The notes under the pieces: model-generated
Told to the model about the DNA's origin: nothing
The model's database searches: none
The model's input: the letters and a program-made list of their open reading frames with translations, nothing else
Part shown: piece after piece, positions 61,085 to 64,000 of the stretch
Layout of the letters: every line of letters begins with the position of its first letter
Numbering within the stretch: position 1 is the stretch's first letter
Source: UBA4416 sp040387555
Lineage (GTDB): Bacteria > Bacteroidota > Bacteroidia > B-17B0 > Aurantibacillaceae
Length of the DNA stretch: 64,000 nucleotides
Assembly (NCBI GenBank): GCA_040387555.1
Contig: JAZKDO010000003.1
Coordinates: 62,001 to 126,000, forward strand
Reading direction: 5' to 3'
Program-made: the position numbers and the translations under genes

Positions 61085-61699
61085 ATGTTTAAAGAAAAAT
61101 TAAATAAAAAGTTAGCTGCGGCATTAACTGAACATGGTTTTGAAGAACCAAAACCATTGCAATTAAAGTGCATTCCAAAAATAAACGGCGGCGCGGATGT
61201 TATCGGTATAGGACCGGAGGGTTGTGGAAAAAGCTCAACAATTATCATTTCTGCGATCCAAAAACTGGGTTCAGCTTTTGAAGATGCCCCTCGCGCTTTG
61301 ATTATTGTATCTGATGAGGTAAAAGCCTTAGAAATGAAAGAGCAATTTAAATTGCTTTCTCGTGAAACTGATTTACGTGCAGAACTGGCTTTTGATGGTG
61401 GGAAAATTGATGCTCAAACTGAGGCCATTTATTTTGGAACCGATATCGTTATTGGAACAGCTAAACGCGTTTTAGAAATTTATTTTCGTAAAAACTTTAA
61501 TCTCAATAAAATAAAATTGTTTGTTATTGATGATGCAGAAATGATTATCAAAAATGCATTACACGGGCAAATTGATCGCCTGGCATTAAGTTTGCCAAAA
61601 TGCCAACATTTGGTTTTTACAAATGATTTGACGCCTAAAATTGAAAAGCTAATAGAGAAATTTATCATTACGCCTATCGTAGTGGAAGTAGATAACTAA
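61085..61699 (+). CDS. Single-domain DEAD-box-like RecA protein (no helicase C domain)
   Basis: The 204-residue protein corresponds only to the first RecA-like domain of DEAD-box RNA helicases. A Q-motif-like start (FEEPKPLQLKCIP), the Walker A motif GPEGCGKSS (about residues 43-51) and the Walker B motif VIDDAEMI, in which DEAD reads DDAE, are seen. The second domain, needed for unwinding, is absent, and no reading frame for it follows. I infer an ATP-binding RNA-associated protein, not a working helicase. It is the last gene of the TSUP-mltG unit. Confidence 0.75.
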   Translation: MFKEKLNKKLAAALTEHGFEEPKPLQLKCIPKINGGADVIGIGPEGCGKSSTIIISAIQKLGSAFEDAPRALIIVSDEVKALEMKEQFKLLSRETDLRAELAFDGGKIDAQTEAIYFGTDIVIGTAKRVLEIYFRKNFNLNKIKLFVIDDAEMIIKNALHGQIDRLALSLPKCQHLVFTNDLTPKIEKLIEKFIITPIVVEVDN

Positions 61700-61784
61700 T
61701 ATGGGAAATAACAATAATGCTTTGAGCTTTCCCTGAACTTGGCCAAAAGTAATTCACTGATTAATTTTATCTTACATTTATTTT

Positions 61785-62066
61785 ATGGAAAATTCAAGCA
61801 TCACCAAATGGTTTTTATTAGTTGGGAAAATCGAAGGCTATAGTTATTTGCTGCTGCTGTTTATTGCCATGCCTCTAAAATACTTTTATAATACACCAGA
61901 ATATGTACGTCCGCTAGGATCGATTCATGGCGCTTTGTTTGTTGCCTTTATGATTTTATTAGCCCTAATGTTTTTTAAAGTGAAATTATCTTTTAAAAAT
62001 TCAGTTATTGCTTTTTTATTATCCTTAATCCCGTTCGGAACTTTTTTCTTAAAAAGACTGGTTTAA
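61785..62066 (+). CDS. DUF3817 small membrane protein
   Basis: The 93-residue protein has three membrane segments and the DUF3817 pattern with GSIHGALFVAF (about residues 45-55) and SLIPFGTFFLKR at the C-terminus. Function is unknown; homologs are found as stand-alone integral membrane proteins in many bacteria. A near-match -7 box TACATTTA (61773-61780) ends four bases before the start. It converges with the DUF1801 gene. Confidence 0.87.
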   Translation: MENSSITKWFLLVGKIEGYSYLLLLFIAMPLKYFYNTPEYVRPLGSIHGALFVAFMILLALMFFKVKLSFKNSVIAFLLSLIPFGTFFLKRLV

Positions 62067-62067
62067 T

Positions 62068-62463
62068 TTATTTCAAGCGTTCTAAAATGCCTTTCCGTTT
62101 CACAATGTTTTTATAGTCCCATTGTATGTCTTGAGCTTTCTTCAGCCAACGTTTCAAATCTTTTACGTTTATTTGTTCTACATTAGTATAGGTAATTGAA
62201 GCATCCTTAAATTTTCCGCTTTTACCGGGCGCCAACTGCTCTTCTTCAAAACTAACACCGCTCCAAAACATCAGGCGTATGCCCGCTTTTAGTTTATCAT
62301 ATCCAACAATAGGATTTTCCTCTAAAAACCATACTGGATGCCCATGCCATATTTTATTTTCTGCCTTTGGCAAACTTTTGCAGATTTCTTCAGCTAATAA
62401 AATGCAAATGGCCTTTTCTTCTGCTGATTGAGAATTGTTGTATGTTTGAATTTCTTCGTTCAT
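62068..62463 (-). CDS. DUF1801 (YdhG-like) domain protein
   Basis: The 131-residue protein belongs to the DUF1801 family, with the pattern KIWHGHPVWFLEENPIVGY (about residues 37-55) and IRLMFWSGVSFEEE (about 62-75). Proteins of this family resemble iron-chaperone frataxin-like folds, but no function is established. The stop converges with the DUF3817 gene with one base between. The SRPBCC gene lies 20 bases upstream on the same strand. Confidence 0.82.
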   Translation of the reverse strand: MNEEIQTYNNSQSAEEKAICILLAEEICKSLPKAENKIWHGHPVWFLEENPIVGYDKLKAGIRLMFWSGVSFEEEQLAPGKSGKFKDASITYTNVEQINVKDLKRWLKKAQDIQWDYKNIVKRKGILERLK

Positions 62464-62483
62464 TGCTGTAAATATTGGTTTAG

Positions 62484-63449
62484 TTATAAAATGTTATTTT
62501 CAGAGCTTTGCTTGATATGATTCAATACCCTGGCATGGATTGCATGAACGATATAGTCGCTCCATATGTTCCAATAGAAATTTGGTTTTATTTTATTGTA
62601 ATACCAGGTCGTCCCTTCTAACCGGGTTACATTATCTGAGATTTTGACTAGCTTAAATTGACCTTTTTTTGAAACAAAATAATCGTGTAAATGCGGCGCG
62701 TCAACATCCCAAAAACTTAATTCAGTCATTGGTTTAGGAGATTGTTGAACATTGAAGCTTAACAGGTTTGGTTCATCCCATTTTGTTATTGGTTCAACAA
62801 AGCTACCAGTAGTAAAGTTACAATATCTAATGGCGCCTTCTCCTTTTCCATCTATCGTCGCATTGATGGGATAAGCTATACCGGCTTTAAATAAAAATTC
62901 TGTTGGTGAGTTTAGTTCTGGAAAGACAACAACGTTTTGCCATACTTTTTCCTGACTGGCATTTATGGTTACGGACGTTGTAACAGCAATAATATTATTT
63001 GCTTCTGTTTTACTTTCTATAAAGCTTGTTAAAGGAATAAATAGACCTAAAGCAATAACAGTTATCATTGTTGCTGAGGGCTTTTTATTAATCACTAAAT
63101 AACCAATTGTACTGCCAGCCCAAATTAAAAGTAGTGCAAGAGGCATAGCCATTGTAATGCAAATAATACCTTCAAGGGCAAATACCAATAAAGCTATTGT
63201 CATTAACGAAAGAGTGACAGCAGATATTATAAATGCTGTAAATCTTGAAATTTGATGATTGTAACCATAGATAGCCGTTGAACAAAACCCAACAAATAAG
63301 GGCGTTAAAATAAATAATGCTAATCCATATTGGCCAATCCCATAGATGCCAAGTAATGTCAGGAAAGAAGAAATAGTGAATGTTATAAAGATTGATGTCC
63401 AACTGCGTTTTTTGTCAGGAAGTTGAGATATTTTATCTAAAATGGTCAT
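62484..63449 (-). CDS. SRPBCC-domain protein with N-terminal membrane domain
   Basis: The 321-residue protein has about five membrane segments (residues 15-155), then an SRPBCC/polyketide-cyclase-like hydrophobic-ligand-binding domain (about 155-310), seen from TTSVTINASQEKVWQNVV and the following beta-rich stretch ending VTRLEGTTWYYNK. The ligand is unknown. It is probably cotranscribed with the DUF1801 gene. Confidence 0.82.
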   Translation of the reverse strand: MTILDKISQLPDKKRSWTSIFITFTISSFLTLLGIYGIGQYGLALFILTPLFVGFCSTAIYGYNHQISRFTAFIISAVTLSLMTIALLVFALEGIICITMAMPLALLLIWAGSTIGYLVINKKPSATMITVIALGLFIPLTSFIESKTEANNIIAVTTSVTINASQEKVWQNVVVFPELNSPTEFLFKAGIAYPINATIDGKGEGAIRYCNFTTGSFVEPITKWDEPNLLSFNVQQSPKPMTELSFWDVDAPHLHDYFVSKKGQFKLVKISDNVTRLEGTTWYYNKIKPNFYWNIWSDYIVHAIHARVLNHIKQSSENNIL

Positions 63450-63675
63450 TGTTTATTTTTCTAAAGTGGATTATAACTTATTTATTTTAGATGACCTTAG
63501 CAGATATATTTATTACGAACACCGAGTATTTTGAATACCTGTTTCTATATTTCAAATAAATATACAAAATTGTATTTTAAACCGCCAAACATGTCGTCCC
63601 TTCAATATTTCGCGTAAAAAATCCCGTTTATTCCTCCCTTTTTTTTATATTTAATGCTTATTATCTCTTACCTCT
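63450..63675. other. Intergenic region upstream of the paaZ-like gene
   Basis: This 226-base stretch between divergent genes is AT-rich. A TATATTTA sequence at 63646-63653 differs from the -7 consensus only in the last base and lies 22 bases before the paaZ-like ATG. I see no other structured element. Confidence 0.5.
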
Positions 63676-64000
63676 ATGAACAAATTACAAAACTACGCTT
63701 TAGGCCAATGGGTGGCTGGGGCAGATAACGGACAAGAATTATTTAACGCCATTACTGGCGAAGTGGTTGCTACAGCAAGTAGCAAAGGACTGGATTTTGG
63801 TAAAATGTGTGAATACGCTCGTACAGTTGGTGGGCCAAGACTTAGAAGATTAACCTTTCAGCAAAGAGGATTAATGCTGAAAGCGTTAGCGTTGCATTTA
63901 CAAAGCAAAAAAGAAGATTTTTATAAAGTAAGCTGGGCTACCGGTGCAACCCGCGTAGATAGCTGGGTGGATATTGAAGGTGGTATTGGTAATTTATTTA
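63676..64000 (+). CDS. paaZ: PaaZ-like bifunctional aldehyde dehydrogenase/enoyl-CoA hydratase, 5-prime part
   Basis: The gene starts at ATG 63676 (MNKLQNYALGQWVAG) and runs off the right window edge; 108 residues are visible. They match the N-terminus of the ALDH domain of PaaZ, with NAITGEVVATASSKGLDF, LRRLTFQQRGLMLKAL and WATGATRVDSWVDIEGG. In phenylacetate degradation PaaZ hydrolyses and oxidises the oxepin-CoA ring. The MaoC hydratase half and the catalytic Cys would lie beyond the window, so I cannot confirm that the fusion is complete. Confidence 0.85.
   Translation, partial: MNKLQNYALGQWVAGADNGQELFNAITGEVVATASSKGLDFGKMCEYARTVGGPRLRRLTFQQRGLMLKALALHLQSKKEDFYKVSWATGATRVDSWVDIEGGIGNLF

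Noticed and set aside
1..64000. tRNA, rRNA, CRISPR arrays, insertion sequences, phage or replication-origin features
   Set aside because: No cloverleaf with the TTC-containing arm, no array of regular direct repeats, no transposase, integrase or phage protein, and no DnaA-box cluster was seen while reading; short ncRNAs cannot be excluded by eye.

Overview
This 64 kb window is AT-rich chromosomal DNA from a Bacteroidota bacterium, most likely of the Flavobacteriia/Sphingobacteriia type; I cannot name a genus. The evidence is consistent: type IX secretion (T9SS) C-terminal sorting domains on secreted proteins, PorP/SprF and OmpA-TPR partners, a complex I operon with the short NuoG of this phylum, a type I-beta DAHP synthase fused to a C-terminal chorismate mutase, SusD-free lipoproteins of the M...SCKK kind, and promoters with the phylum-specific -7 box TAnnTTTG in place of a Pribnow box.

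Layout. 1-5.4 kb: yidC and a large secreted Asp-box/PKD T9SS cargo protein. 5.5-18.5 kb: complete 14-gene nuoABCDEFGHIJKLMN operon, all on the plus strand. 18.7-26.5 kb: housekeeping and stress genes (tandem universal stress protein, AsmA-like protein, SpoIIE-type phosphatase, fructose-1,6-bisphosphatase, small unknowns, DUF177-rpmF). 26.5-32.7 kb: accessory block with two dispersed palindromic repeats and a small ketosynthase/ACP/chain-length-factor-like cluster ending in a polysaccharide deacetylase, followed by a convergent lipoprotein. 32.8-41.2 kb: T9SS type B module made of a 1481-residue PKD adhesin, an M43 metalloprotease, an OmpA/TPR/PD40 protein and a PorP/SprF-like protein. 41.2-45.7 kb: SDR, GT9 and GT2 in one operon, divergent from a TMTC-like membrane protein with TPRs. 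45.7-51.5 kb: DAHP synthase-chorismate mutase, a GNAT acetyltransferase, an ELWKSDGT-repeat T9SS cargo protein, and a NarL-type two-component pair. 51.5-63.5 kb: alpha/beta hydrolase, membrane J-protein, solute-binding lipoprotein, orphan biotinyl carrier protein, Tat-type superoxide dismutase, aspS, TSUP transporter, mltG, a one-domain DEAD-like protein, DUF3817, DUF1801 and SRPBCC proteins. 63.68-64 kb: the beginning of a paaZ-like gene cut by the window edge.

The most interesting signals are: a near-perfect 46-bp palindrome between the ELWKSDGT cargo gene and the histidine kinase gene, with a second copy of its core (ATAGT-N8-ACTAT, 16 of 19 bases identical) at the junction between kinase and response regulator; the compact ketosynthase cluster, which has no reductase or dehydratase and contains two degenerate KS-like proteins; a 139-bp MITE-like hairpin element inside that cluster; and several genes whose -7 promoter box ends only 3-6 bases before the start codon, suggesting leaderless or nearly leaderless mRNAs. 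There is no gene-free stretch longer than about 230 bases. I saw no rRNA, tRNA, CRISPR array, transposase or phage gene.
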